From NCBI RefSeq assembly GCF_001544135.1, contig NZ_BCPV01000001.1:248001-312000 (forward strand): a stretch of 64,000 bases of DNA, written 5' to 3'. The notes under the pieces were generated by a model. The model had not been told where the DNA came from, did no database searches, and saw nothing but the letters and a program-made list of their open reading frames with translations. Positions 50,239 through 58,081 of the stretch are shown here, in pieces. A program made the translations under genes and the position numbers. Each line of letters starts with the position of its first letter. Position 1 is the stretch's first letter. This DNA is from Geobacillus zalihae NBRC 101842. GTDB lineage: Bacteria; Bacillota; Bacilli; Bacillales; Anoxybacillaceae.

Positions 50239-50715
50239 TTATTGGACGACCGCAAAATGGCGGTACATTTCGATCACTTGTTCATACCGCTCTTTCGAGA
50301 GGACGCGAATTCCTTTCTTCAGCTTTTCTTGCTGACGGCTTTCGAGCTTTTGCACGTCGATTTGGAAAAACGACTGGATGATTTCGCTCGACCGGCCCGG
50401 TTTGCCGTTGAAGATAGACAACGTGCCATCGTCCGTAATTCCGAAGTAGCCGTTTGTTTTTAACAACGGCGAAATGTCGTTGATTGTTTTGCGAAACACG
50501 ATCGTCTGATCATCGAGCGTCACGAGTTGCCAACCGCGATATTTTTTCCATATTTCTGTCATCGAATCGACGGTTTCGGTGACTTTCTCTTCGCTCATCT
50601 CTCCGTCCAAGTATTGCCGCTCGAGCACAATCGTCATCTTAACCGGTGCGGCGGAGGCCGAATGAACCGGCAACACGATGGCGGCGATCCACAGTATGAG
50701 GGAAAGAATTCGCAT
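50239..50715 (-). CDS. bofC: Forespore protein BofC
   Basis: BofC is secreted from the forespore into the intermembrane space, where it slows SpoIVB, the protease that triggers sigma-K activation. The 158-residue protein has a signal peptide (1-22, cleavage expected after ASA) and the BofC N- and C-terminal domains. The ATG has GAGAGGAAC upstream, and a sigma-G-like promoter lies about 40-70 bases before it. Position upstream of ruvA is as in B. subtilis; the csbX gene that separates bofC from yebC there is absent. Confidence 0.9.
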   Translation of the reverse strand: MRILSLILWIAAIVLPVHSASAAPVKMTIVLERQYLDGEMSEEKVTETVDSMTEIWKKYRGWQLVTLDDQTIVFRKTINDISPLLKTNGYFGITDDGTLSIFNGKPGRSSEIIQSFFQIDVQKLESRQQEKLKKGIRVLSKERYEQVIEMYRHFAVVQ

Positions 50716-50757
50716 CGTTTGTTCCTCTCTTCTCGGATGATGGTTCCTTTACGCCAC

Positions 50758-50786
50758 TAGTTTCACCAGCGGACGCCATTTTATTC
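50758..50786 (-). promoter_or_regulatory. Sigma-G/F type promoter of bofC
   Basis: On the minus strand GAATA (50782-50786), a 14-base spacer and GGTGAAACTA (50758-50767). The -10 fits the forespore pattern at every position, and the -35 fits the sigma-G form GMATR. Confidence 0.6.
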
Positions 50787-50909
50787 CTTGATCCATCAGC
50801 TTTTTTGCCAAGCAAGCTGCCGCCGATCCAAAAAGTGGGGCGGGGATTCGAGCCAACGGCGCTCGATCATCATATTCCATTATGTTCCACGACCTTCGAA
50901 CGTATGTAC

Positions 50910-50937
50910 AAAAAAATCCGCCGGCTTCGCCGACGGA
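50910..50937 (-). terminator. Rho-independent terminator of yebC
   Basis: On the minus strand TCCGTCGGC pairs with GCCGGCGGA (one G-U) over a GAA loop, followed by seven T. It lies just behind the yebC stop. Confidence 0.88.
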
Positions 50938-50942
50938 CGCCG

Positions 50943-51683
50943 CTACTCCTCAAGCACCGATTCGTCCAAATTATGGTACACTTCTTGGACGTCATCATCA
51001 TCTTCAAGCGTATCGATCAACTTCAGCATTTTTTTCAAATCGTCGCCCTCAAGCGTCGTATACGTTTGCGGAATCATCGTAATTTCCGCGCTGGCAAACG
51101 TGAATCCTTGCTGTTCCAGCTCGTCTTTCACCGTTTCAAACGATTCGGGCGCTGTATAAATTTCGAACGATTCGTCCGTTGTTTCCATCTCCTCGGCGCC
51201 CGCTTCAATGGCCAACAGCAGCAATTCATCCTCATCAACGTTGTGCTGTTCGCGGTCAATCACGAGCAGCCCTTTGCGCTCGAACAAATAGGAGACGCAG
51301 CCCGTTTCCCCTAAATTGCCGCCGTTTTTCGCAAACGCCGCACGCACGTTGGCGGCGGTGCGGTTTTTATTATCCGTCAGGCAAACGACCATGACGGCAA
51401 CGCCGCCTGGTCCATATCCTTCGTAGCGAATTTCCTCATAGTTGGTATGTTCTTGGGTTCCAGTTGCTTTTTTAATCGCCCGTTCAATGTTTTCGCTCGG
51501 CATGTTGGCCGCTTTCGCCTTCTCAATGACAAGGCGCAGGCTCGGATTGGACGCTGGATCGCCTCCGCCGCTTTTGGCGGCCACATAAATTTCCTTCGCC
51601 AGTTTCATGAACAGTTTGCCGCGTTTGGCATCTTGAGCATTTTTCCGCCGTTGGATATTTTTCCACTTCGAATGTCCAGCCAT
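50943..51683 (-). CDS. yrbC: YebC/TACO1-family protein YrbC
   Basis: A 246-residue member of the YebC family, long annotated as a transcription regulator and more recently tied to translation of difficult proline-rich stretches. The N-terminal signature [20 protein letters not shown] is complete and all three domains are present. ATG at 51681-51683; the preceding in-frame ATG lies within the ribosome site. A single-gene unit with its own terminator. Confidence 0.93.
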   Translation of the reverse strand: MAGHSKWKNIQRRKNAQDAKRGKLFMKLAKEIYVAAKSGGGDPASNPSLRLVIEKAKAANMPSENIERAIKKATGTQEHTNYEEIRYEGYGPGGVAVMVVCLTDNKNRTAANVRAAFAKNGGNLGETGCVSYLFERKGLLVIDREQHNVDEDELLLLAIEAGAEEMETTDESFEIYTAPESFETVKDELEQQGFTFASAEITMIPQTYTTLEGDDLKKMLKLIDTLEDDDDVQEVYHNLDESVLEE

Positions 51684-51780
51684 CGACAGTTCTCCTCTCA
51701 TCGCAACGGAATGTTCCGACTATTACTATAGCAAAAAACGCGGAAATTGTCAGCCAAGCTCCAGCGAAGGAGCAGCCATG

Positions 51781-51815
51781 AAAAAAGGCGCCCCGCTTTT
51801 TTGGGACGCCTTTTT
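51781..51815 (-). terminator. Rho-independent terminator of coxA
   Basis: On the minus strand GGCGTCCC (51803-51810) pairs with GGGGCGCC (51787-51794) over an A-rich loop, followed by six T. Confidence 0.85.
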
Positions 51816-51821
51816 CGTTTG

Positions 51822-52556
51822 TCACCGAGTGTTTTCCGGCCGTTCTTGAATCGTGCCATCGATAAAAATGGTGCGCAAATCACGGCGGATTTCTTCCATA
51901 TTGATTGGAGTCCCGCGTCGAAGCGCGTTGTCAATCGTGCGAATGCGGTGGTACATGCTCGGATTCGAGGTGACGCGCACCCGCTTGCCGTCCGCGTACG
52001 GAGCGACCGCTTGCTCGATTTGCTTCTCAAGCCGCTTGGGATGGCGGGCGTCTGTGGCAATCGCGATGAGCGCCTGATCGCCATACACAACCGCGCGGGC
52101 ATCGTCGACTCCGTTCACCGCTGCGGCGCGGCGGGAGAGCTTCTCAGCCAAACCGCCGGCATAGCTTCGGTAGTACGACGGGTGCGGATCGACGTTTAGC
52201 GAGTGCAAATGCCCATGGTAGTTGTAATCACTGTCACCGAAATCGACGTCGGGCGGAAGAGCCGGAACGTCCGTGTCAAACCGGGTCGCTGCTGGTCCTC
52301 CGAGGCGGCCGCCGTCCGTCAAATAATCGGTGACCGGACCGCGGCGCGCCCATATATAACGGTTGTCATAATTGAGCGCATTCGTCCCGTATCGGCCATA
52401 GCGGAAATCGTCGCCTCGCTCCGTCGAGTAAAAACCGATCGGTCTCGCCGCATCATGATAACGCTGCGCCCCTTCCTCATTCGCCCGGTAGTTGGTGCAT
52501 GAGGCGAGCAATCCGGCGACCGACAACGCGCCGATCCATCTGACCGCGTATCTCAA
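51822..52556 (-). CDS. coxA: Sporulation lipoprotein CoxA (YhcN/YlaJ family)
   Basis: A 244-residue lipoprotein: signal peptide with lipobox LLASC, lipidated cysteine C20, then a Tyr/Arg/Asp-rich linker and a C-terminal YhcN/YlaJ domain (AVVYGDQALIAIAT ... PSMYHRIRTIDN). B. subtilis CoxA (YrbB) is associated with the spore cortex. The start is TTG with AAGGGGGG 7 bases upstream. The linker is longer and more aromatic than I expect for the family, with repeated Y-[N/H/R] pairs. It is encoded between yebC and nadE. Confidence 0.87.
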   Translation of the reverse strand: MRYAVRWIGALSVAGLLASCTNYRANEEGAQRYHDAARPIGFYSTERGDDFRYGRYGTNALNYDNRYIWARRGPVTDYLTDGGRLGGPAATRFDTDVPALPPDVDFGDSDYNYHGHLHSLNVDPHPSYYRSYAGGLAEKLSRRAAAVNGVDDARAVVYGDQALIAIATDARHPKRLEKQIEQAVAPYADGKRVRVTSNPSMYHRIRTIDNALRRGTPINMEEIRRDLRTIFIDGTIQERPENTR

Positions 52557-52586
52557 TGGAAAACCCCCCTTGGTTTCCTTCGCCCA

Positions 52587-52609
52587 AGGCTGGCATGAAG
52601 CCAGCCTTA
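52587..52609. repeat. Perfect hairpin between nadE and coxA
   Basis: AAGGCTGGC (52587-52595) and GCCAGCCTT (52601-52609) form a perfect 9-bp stem over five bases. No T-run follows on the minus strand. A second inverted repeat GCTGTCA/TGACAGC (about 52644-52673) lies between it and the nadE stop. Together they may end the nadE transcript or structure the coxA leader. Confidence 0.5.
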
Positions 52610-52671
52610 CGTTTAGCTTGCGGCAAACGCGGGGGGTTTATCGCTGTCAGTTCAACCCAACGAGGTGACAG

Positions 52672-53412
52672 CTAAAACTTCGGCGGCGCAATCGCCAACT
52701 GCCGTTTATGATGCGAACGTTCATGAAGCCGTTCAATAATGTTTCGATCGCGTTCTGGAATATCTTCCCCTTTTAAATATTTATCGATCATTTCATACGT
52801 CGTGCCCATTTCGCTTTCATCCGTCTGCCCTTCCCACAGTCCGGCGCTTGGAGCTTTCTTGATAATTTCTTCCGGGACGCCGAGCAGACGGCCCATTTCG
52901 CGCACTTCGCCTTTTGTAAAGTGAATGAGCGGCACTAAATCGACTCCACCGTCACCGTATTTCGTAAAGTAGCCCGTATGCCATTCGGCGGCGTTGTCCG
53001 TACCGACGACGAGATAGCCGTAATTGTTGGCGACCGCATACAACGTCGTCATGCGCAAACGCGCCCTTGTATTCGCATCGCCGAGGCGCGCGCGCTCTTC
53101 GCTCCATTCCCCGATGGCTTTCAGCTCGGCCTCGACCGCGCCAAACAACGTCCGGTGCGCCTCGGTCAAATCGATGACCAAATGCCGGATGCCGCAGCTT
53201 TTCACCACTTTCAGCGCATCTTCCATATCTTTCGGATTGCTTTTGCAAGGCATGATCAGCCCCAGCGAATCGTCCGGAAAGGCACGCTTAATCAAATGGG
53301 CGACAACCGCCGAGTCGATGCCGCCGCTGATGCCGACGACCGCCCCGTTTAAACCGGCTGATGAGACTTGGTCACGCAACCATTGCACGAGTTTGTCAAT
53401 TTTTTCTTGCAT
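52672..53412 (-). CDS. nadE: NAD synthetase (ammonia-dependent)
   Basis: NadE amidates nicotinate adenine dinucleotide to NAD, the last step of the pathway begun by the nadBCA genes 3 kb upstream. The 246-residue protein has the PP-loop GISGGIDSAVVAHL (about 29-42) and no glutaminase domain, so ammonia is the expected nitrogen source. The ATG at 53410-53412 follows AAAGGAG; the upstream open frame overlaps the kinase gene. Placement inside a nad/sporulation neighbourhood differs from B. subtilis, where nadE lies elsewhere. Confidence 0.95.
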   Translation of the reverse strand: MQEKIDKLVQWLRDQVSSAGLNGAVVGISGGIDSAVVAHLIKRAFPDDSLGLIMPCKSNPKDMEDALKVVKSCGIRHLVIDLTEAHRTLFGAVEAELKAIGEWSEERARLGDANTRARLRMTTLYAVANNYGYLVVGTDNAAEWHTGYFTKYGDGGVDLVPLIHFTKGEVREMGRLLGVPEEIIKKAPSAGLWEGQTDESEMGTTYEMIDKYLKGEDIPERDRNIIERLHERSHHKRQLAIAPPKF

Positions 53413-53446
53413 CCGTCCTCGACTCCTTTTCCAAAGATTCCATTCT

Positions 53447-54391
53447 TCATTGTAGCATAGCATAAAGGCGGCGGACAAACCGTTCTCTCCGCTTGCGGTC
53501 AAACACAAGGGGGCGGCGGCGCGCGGCGGCTGACCGCCATTCGCGAAACACATCAGCCGGAAATAAGAGCGCATGCAAAAACCAGCGTTTTTCCAACCAA
53601 CGGCGAAGCGGAGCGAAACGGGCGAGTGTTGAATATGACCAACCGATATACGGCAAGAGGCGATTGGCGTATTGGCAATAGTCAAGCCCGGGCGAGGCAA
53701 GAGCGGCCGCGTCATAGTCGATGAGGTACATCTGGCCGGTTGTGGTGCGCAAAAAATTATGGGAGGCGACATCACCATGAATGATGGCAGCAGAATCCGC
53801 CGTCAACTCTGGAGCATGCTCGCGACACGTTGATAGACAGTAATCCGCCCAGCTCAGCGTAAATAAAATGTCTTCTTTGTCCATGATCGTTTCAACAACA
53901 GGCAAATGTCGGCAAAACTCCTCATAGCGGCGCCGCCATTTGTCATACAGCTGCGCACGCGGCAGCCCCATCGCCTCCTGCTTGCTGCTGGCGATGTTTG
54001 CCGTTATGGTATGGTAACGTTCGAGCAAATGAAGTCCGTCAGCGGCGTCAGCCCAAGCGGCAAACGAGATTGGACGCGCTCCGGCCACATATTCCGTCAG
54101 CAGCCAATAGCATCCGCCGGCTTCAACCACTCCTCCGCGCCCGATCGGCATAGGGGCCGGCGCGGCGGAAAAACCGGTCTTCCTTAATGCGGCAAGAAGC
54201 CAGGCGTGCCGCGCGGCCGCAACAGGAAAGCGATACGCTTTGGCGACAAACATTCCTTGCCGGGCGGCAATGGCTAAGACATGCGGTTTCAATGCCACAA
54301 CTTGTTGAATAACAAGCCGATATTGGCGGTCAAGAAGAAAAAAGAGACGGCCGGCGGCGTCTCTTTTCACTTGGTTATTGTTCCTCGCCAT
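53447..54391 (-). CDS. CotS/YutH-type spore coat kinase-like protein
   Basis: A 314-residue protein of the aminoglycoside-phosphotransferase fold, resembling the spore-coat proteins CotS, YsxE and YutH. The Brenner-type catalytic motif is IIHGDVASHNFL, and the metal-binding LIDYDAAALASPGLD follows, so the key Asp residues are kept. ATG at 54389-54391 with GAGGAG upstream; the first 17 bases overlap the 3' end of safA, implying cotranscription and coupling to the coat-assembly gene. Substrate unknown; a coat role is inferred from context. Confidence 0.78.
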   Translation of the reverse strand: MARNNNQVKRDAAGRLFFLLDRQYRLVIQQVVALKPHVLAIAARQGMFVAKAYRFPVAAARHAWLLAALRKTGFSAAPAPMPIGRGGVVEAGGCYWLLTEYVAGARPISFAAWADAADGLHLLERYHTITANIASSKQEAMGLPRAQLYDKWRRRYEEFCRHLPVVETIMDKEDILFTLSWADYCLSTCREHAPELTADSAAIIHGDVASHNFLRTTTGQMYLIDYDAAALASPGLDYCQYANRLLPYIGWSYSTLARFAPLRRWLEKRWFLHALLFPADVFREWRSAAARRRPLVFDRKRRERFVRRLYAMLQ

Positions 54392-55946
54392 GCCCGCTCT
54401 CCTCATCCGGCGGTTCGCTAAACAAACGGGGGCCGGCGACCGGCGGGGCGGATGATGGCGGGTAGGATGGCGGCGAGTATCCCGCTGGACTTGTCGGATA
54501 AACGACGCCTGGCCACGGAAGCGGCGGCGCTGACTGCGGCGCATATCCGTATGGAGCCGGCAGGGCGTACCCTCCATAATAGTACGGGGGCGGCGCATAG
54601 GCCGGTGCATACCCAAAAGGTGGATAGCCGACAGGCGAGGGGTGCGCCGCAGGCGGCGCATAAACTGGCGTTGCAGCGCCGGGCGGCGGGAGAACGCCCC
54701 CTGCGGACGGGACAAACGGGGCGGCAACCCCAGGCCCAGAAAACGGCGGCTCTAATGATTCACTGCTGCTTTCGTGAATGCCGGGAAACGGCGCCGAACC
54801 GTTTTCCGGACTTTCACCGCTTTTCCCAACGGCCGACGGCGCAGACGATGGCGGATAGGACGTCGGCATGATCGGCAGCGGCGGCGCGTAAAAACCGCTC
54901 CCCGGCCAAACTGGCGGCACTGGCGTACATCCTTGGTCAGTGCCAAATATTGGGATCGTCGGCGGGGCGACAGGAACGTATGGAATGTTCGGCAGCGGCG
55001 GCGCGTCTTCGCTCTCAGCCGCCGGTTCCCCTTTCCATTCAGCTGGGCTTTCATTGTCCTCCTCTTTCATCATGTTGGGCAAAATATTGCTCGGCTTCGG
55101 CGGAATCGGCGGCACGTTGGCCAGCGATTGAGCGAACGAAAGTTGAGGAGGCGGGGCCACCGGCGGAATCGTATGCACAAGCGGCGGCACAGAGGCGCCT
55201 TTCGCTTTTGCCCCTTCTTTTGCCTCCGCTTTCGGCGTTTTTGGTGCTTCTTGTGCCGTTGCTTTTGGCGCTTTTTTCTCGACAGCCTTTGGCGTTTCGT
55301 TCATCGCCGCTTTCGGCGCCTCACCCGCCGGTGCCTTTGGCGCTTCATTGATGGGCGCATTCGGCGTTTCGTTCACCGGTACGTTCGGCGCTTCATTCAC
55401 CACTGCTTTTGGTGCCGCTTTTGGCGCTTCCTTCTCGACGGCCTTTGGCGCTTCATTGATGGGCACATTTGGCGTTTCATTCACTGATACATTTGGCATT
55501 TCGTTCACCGGCACGTTTGGCGCTTCATTCACTGGCACATTCTCCGCCTTCTTCTCCGGCGCTTTCGGTGTTTCCTTTACGACTGCTTTGGGCGTTTTCT
55601 TTACCACTGCTTTCGGCGCCTCACCCGCCGGTTCGTTTACCGCTGCCTCGCCTTCCGGAGCAGGGGCGACAGCAGTGTCAAGCTCGGTATCAATGTGGAA
55701 TGAGACGAACGGTTTCGCCTCCGCGTACGGGTGCTCTTTTACGTGCATTTTTTTGGGTGACACAAGCGCCTTCGTCTCTTTTTTGACCGGCACCCCTGCT
55801 GTCGGCACTTTGATTTTCATTCCAGGCATAATCATATTCGGGTCGCTCAAATGCCCATTTATTTTTTTCAATTGTTCAAAATCCACTCCATATTTTTGGG
55901 CGATTTTCCAAAGGGTGTCGCCCTTTTGGACAATATGGATTTTCAC
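54375..55946 (-). CDS. safA: Spore coat assembly protein SafA
   Basis: SafA anchors inner-coat assembly to the cortex. Residues 2-47 form one LysM domain (HIVQKGDTLWKIAQKYG) that binds peptidoglycan. A long linker of degenerate octapeptides (about 108-245), a Pro-rich middle and a C-terminal Gly/Tyr/Ala/Pro-rich region (such as FGYAPAYAPPPYYYGGYA) follow. At 523 residues it is clearly longer than the ~387 of B. subtilis, the excess lying in the repeat linker. Start ATG with AGGAGGGG; a sigma-E promoter lies 76 bases upstream. Confidence 0.92.
   Translation of the reverse strand: MKIHIVQKGDTLWKIAQKYGVDFEQLKKINGHLSDPNMIMPGMKIKVPTAGVPVKKETKALVSPKKMHVKEHPYAEAKPFVSFHIDTELDTAVAPAPEGEAAVNEPAGEAPKAVVKKTPKAVVKETPKAPEKKAENVPVNEAPNVPVNEMPNVSVNETPNVPINEAPKAVEKEAPKAAPKAVVNEAPNVPVNETPNAPINEAPKAPAGEAPKAAMNETPKAVEKKAPKATAQEAPKTPKAEAKEGAKAKGASVPPLVHTIPPVAPPPQLSFAQSLANVPPIPPKPSNILPNMMKEEDNESPAEWKGEPAAESEDAPPLPNIPYVPVAPPTIPIFGTDQGCTPVPPVWPGSGFYAPPLPIMPTSYPPSSAPSAVGKSGESPENGSAPFPGIHESSSESLEPPFSGPGVAAPFVPSAGGVLPPPGAATPVYAPPAAHPSPVGYPPFGYAPAYAPPPYYYGGYALPAPYGYAPQSAPPLPWPGVVYPTSPAGYSPPSYPPSSAPPVAGPRLFSEPPDEESGHGEEQ
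55211..55625 (-). repeat. Degenerate 24-bp tandem repeat inside safA
   Basis: This stretch encodes about a dozen octapeptides of the form [N/K/G]E[A/T]P[N/K][V/A]xx, for example NEAPNVPV, NETPNVPI, NEAPKAPA. The period is 24 bases, so slippage adds or removes whole octapeptides without breaking frame. Copy number is likely to vary between strains. Confidence 0.85.
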
Positions 55947-56022
55947 TCCATTCCCCTCCTAAACCGAGACTGTTTACGCTCGATCGAACCGATGCTTGTT
56001 TCCCGTTATCGTCTTTCAACAC

Positions 56023-56051
56023 AATGTATGACGATGATCGTTGATTTATGA
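56023..56051 (-). promoter_or_regulatory. Sigma-E promoter of safA
   Basis: On the minus strand TCATAAA (56045-56051), a 14-base spacer and CATACATT (56023-56030) match the sigma-E pattern closely, especially at -10. safA transcription in B. subtilis is sigma-E dependent. Confidence 0.7.
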
Positions 56052-56052
56052 T

Positions 56053-56098
56053 AAAAAAATCCCTGACCGAACGAGGATCCCTCCTCGTCAAGCCAGGG
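56053..56098 (-). terminator. Rho-independent terminator of nadBCA
   Basis: On the minus strand CCCTGGCTTGACGAGG pairs with CCTCGTTCGGTCAGGG with few mismatches (two arms between 56061 and 56098), followed by ATTTTTTT. Its 3' tail abuts the sigma-E promoter of safA. Confidence 0.85.
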
Positions 56099-56104
56099 AA
56101 AAAG

Positions 56105-57208
56105 CTAGACAAGCGAAAGCATGCGGTCGAGCGCCTCTTTTGCCTCTGCGGCGATGTCTTTCGGAACGGTGATGCGATTGACGATCGCTCCTTGCTCAAG
56201 CGATTCGAGCGCCCAGACGAAATGCGGCAAATCAATTCGATTCATCGTTAAACACGGGCACATATATGGATTGAGAGAAACAATTTCTTTGTCTGGATGT
56301 TCATGCTTCAGCCGGTTCACCAAATTCATTTCCGTTCCAATCGCCCACTGGGTGCCGGGTGGAGCATTGCGGATCGTTTCAATAATGTATTTTGTCGAAC
56401 CGGCGTAGTCTGCTTGCTGGACGACCTCCCAGCTGCATTCCGGATGGACGATGACATGGATTCCCGGCTTCATCCGTCGAATATGCTCGATTTGTCGCAC
56501 GGTGAAGTTTTCATGCACGGAGCAATGTCCTTTCCAAAGAATGACTTTCACCTTGTCGAGATCGTCCGCCCCTTGGAGCGTCTCCTCATGCGGATCCCAC
56601 ACCGCCATCTCGTCAAGACGGATGCCGAGCGCATAGGCCGTATTTCTCCCTAAATGCTGATCCGGCAAAAAGAAAATCCGTTCATTCCGTGAAAACGCCC
56701 AAGCCATCATCTTTTTCGCGTTCGACGAGGTGACGGTCGCTCCGCCATGGCGGCCGACAAACGCTTTAATCGCCGCGGTTGAATTGACGTACACAAGCGG
56801 CACGATCGTCTCGCCAAACCGCTCAATAAGCGCCGCCCATGCCCGCTCGACTTGAAAAATATCGGCCATATCGGCCATTGAACAGCCGGCGCGCAAGTCC
56901 GGCAAAATGACCGTTTGGTCGTCGCTCGTTAAAATATCGGCGGTTTCCGCCATAAAATGGACGCCGCAAAACACAATATATTCGGCTTCGCTGTTCTTTG
57001 CCGCGAGCTGGGCAAGCTGAAGCGAATCGCCGGTCGCATCGGCGAACTGAATGACCTCATCCTTTTGGTAGTGATGACCCGGGATGAAAAGGCGCCGGCC
57101 GAACCGTTCTTTCACCGCGCGGGCGCGTGCTTCGAGCTCGCTTCGTTCCATCGTTTTATACCGTTTGGGCATCTCATCCAGCCGTTTCAACTGTTCAAGG
57201 ACGTTCAC
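56105..57208 (-). CDS. nadA: Quinolinate synthase NadA
   Basis: NadA condenses iminoaspartate with dihydroxyacetone phosphate to quinolinate using a 4Fe-4S cluster. The long Bacillus form has 367 residues with GTG start at 57206-57208 behind GGAGGGG. The cluster ligands known from B. subtilis (C110, C230, C320) correspond to C109 (AGCSMAD), C229 (GHCSVHENF) and C319 (MCPCL). Last gene of nadB-nadC-nadA. Fe-S assembly is probably aided by the divergently encoded NadS. Confidence 0.97.
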   Translation of the reverse strand: MNVLEQLKRLDEMPKRYKTMERSELEARARAVKERFGRRLFIPGHHYQKDEVIQFADATGDSLQLAQLAAKNSEAEYIVFCGVHFMAETADILTSDDQTVILPDLRAGCSMADMADIFQVERAWAALIERFGETIVPLVYVNSTAAIKAFVGRHGGATVTSSNAKKMMAWAFSRNERIFFLPDQHLGRNTAYALGIRLDEMAVWDPHEETLQGADDLDKVKVILWKGHCSVHENFTVRQIEHIRRMKPGIHVIVHPECSWEVVQQADYAGSTKYIIETIRNAPPGTQWAIGTEMNLVNRLKHEHPDKEIVSLNPYMCPCLTMNRIDLPHFVWALESLEQGAIVNRITVPKDIAAEAKEALDRMLSLV

Positions 57209-57222
57209 GGTTCTCCCCTCCA

Positions 57223-58053
57223 TTATCGCAAATTGAAACTCATATCGAGCGCCGGGGCGGAATGGGTTAAACATCCGAGCGAAATGTAGTCGACTCCGGT
57301 CGCGCCGTACGCCGCCACATTGGCGAGCGTAATTCCCCCCGACGCTTCCGTGATGATCGGCTTTGGCACAAGCCGGACGAACGCCCGCACCTCATCCGGC
57401 GTCCGGTTGTCAAACATAATGACATCCACCCCGGCCTCGACCGCCTCGAGCACTTCGTCTTCCGTTTCGGTCTCTACTTCGATTTTCACCATATGCCCAA
57501 GCCGCTCCCGCACCGTTTTGACGGCGCGGGCGATCGATCCGCAAAAGGCGATATGGTTGTCTTTAATCATGACACCGTCGTACAAGCCAAAGCGGTGATT
57601 GTAGCCGCCGCCGCATGTGACGGCATATTTTTCAAGCATGCGCAGCCCCGGCGTCGTTTTCCGCGTGTCGCAAATGCGTGTGGAGCTATTGCCAAGCAAG
57701 TCAACGGCCTGTCGCGTCACGGTGGCAATGCCGCTTAACCGCTGCAGCAAGTTTAAAATGACGCGCTCACCGGACAACAGCGGCCCGACCGGTCCGGATG
57801 CGACGGCGATCGTTTCGCCGGCTTGGACCCGTTCGCCGTCCTGTTTCATGATGGTTACTTCGACGCGCGGATCCAGCAGCTGATAGCCCGCCGCAATCAT
57901 GCCGACGCCGGCCACCACCCCGTCCGCTTTGGCCATAAACATGCCTGATGCCCGTTCATGAGCCGGAAAAATCGTCTCGCTCGTCACATCGCCGTCGCCA
58001 ATATCTTCAAGAAAAAACTGTCGCAACAGTTGTTCGAGCTTCAACCGGTTCAT
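57223..58053 (-). CDS. nadC: Quinolinate phosphoribosyltransferase NadC
   Basis: NadC converts quinolinate and PRPP to nicotinate mononucleotide. The 276-residue protein has the type II PRT barrel with [16 protein letters not shown], the [20 protein letters not shown] active-site block, and the C-terminal SGGITL motif. It follows nadB by 28 bases and precedes nadA by 14 bases. Confidence 0.97.
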   Translation of the reverse strand: MNRLKLEQLLRQFFLEDIGDGDVTSETIFPAHERASGMFMAKADGVVAGVGMIAAGYQLLDPRVEVTIMKQDGERVQAGETIAVASGPVGPLLSGERVILNLLQRLSGIATVTRQAVDLLGNSSTRICDTRKTTPGLRMLEKYAVTCGGGYNHRFGLYDGVMIKDNHIAFCGSIARAVKTVRERLGHMVKIEVETETEDEVLEAVEAGVDVIMFDNRTPDEVRAFVRLVPKPIITEASGGITLANVAAYGATGVDYISLGCLTHSAPALDMSFNLR

Positions 58054-58081
58054 CTTTCATCCCTCCGTTTTCTTTGCCGCT

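Noticed and set aside
55211-55625. CRISPR-like periodic repeat
   Set aside because: The 24-base units are contiguous, degenerate and in frame with safA; there are no unique spacers.
54774-55962. Plus-strand frames with striking F/G/A and R/W repeats opposite safA
   Set aside because: The repeats are the complement of the 24-bp safA repeat; the forward protein has a LysM domain and context, the reverse frames have nothing.
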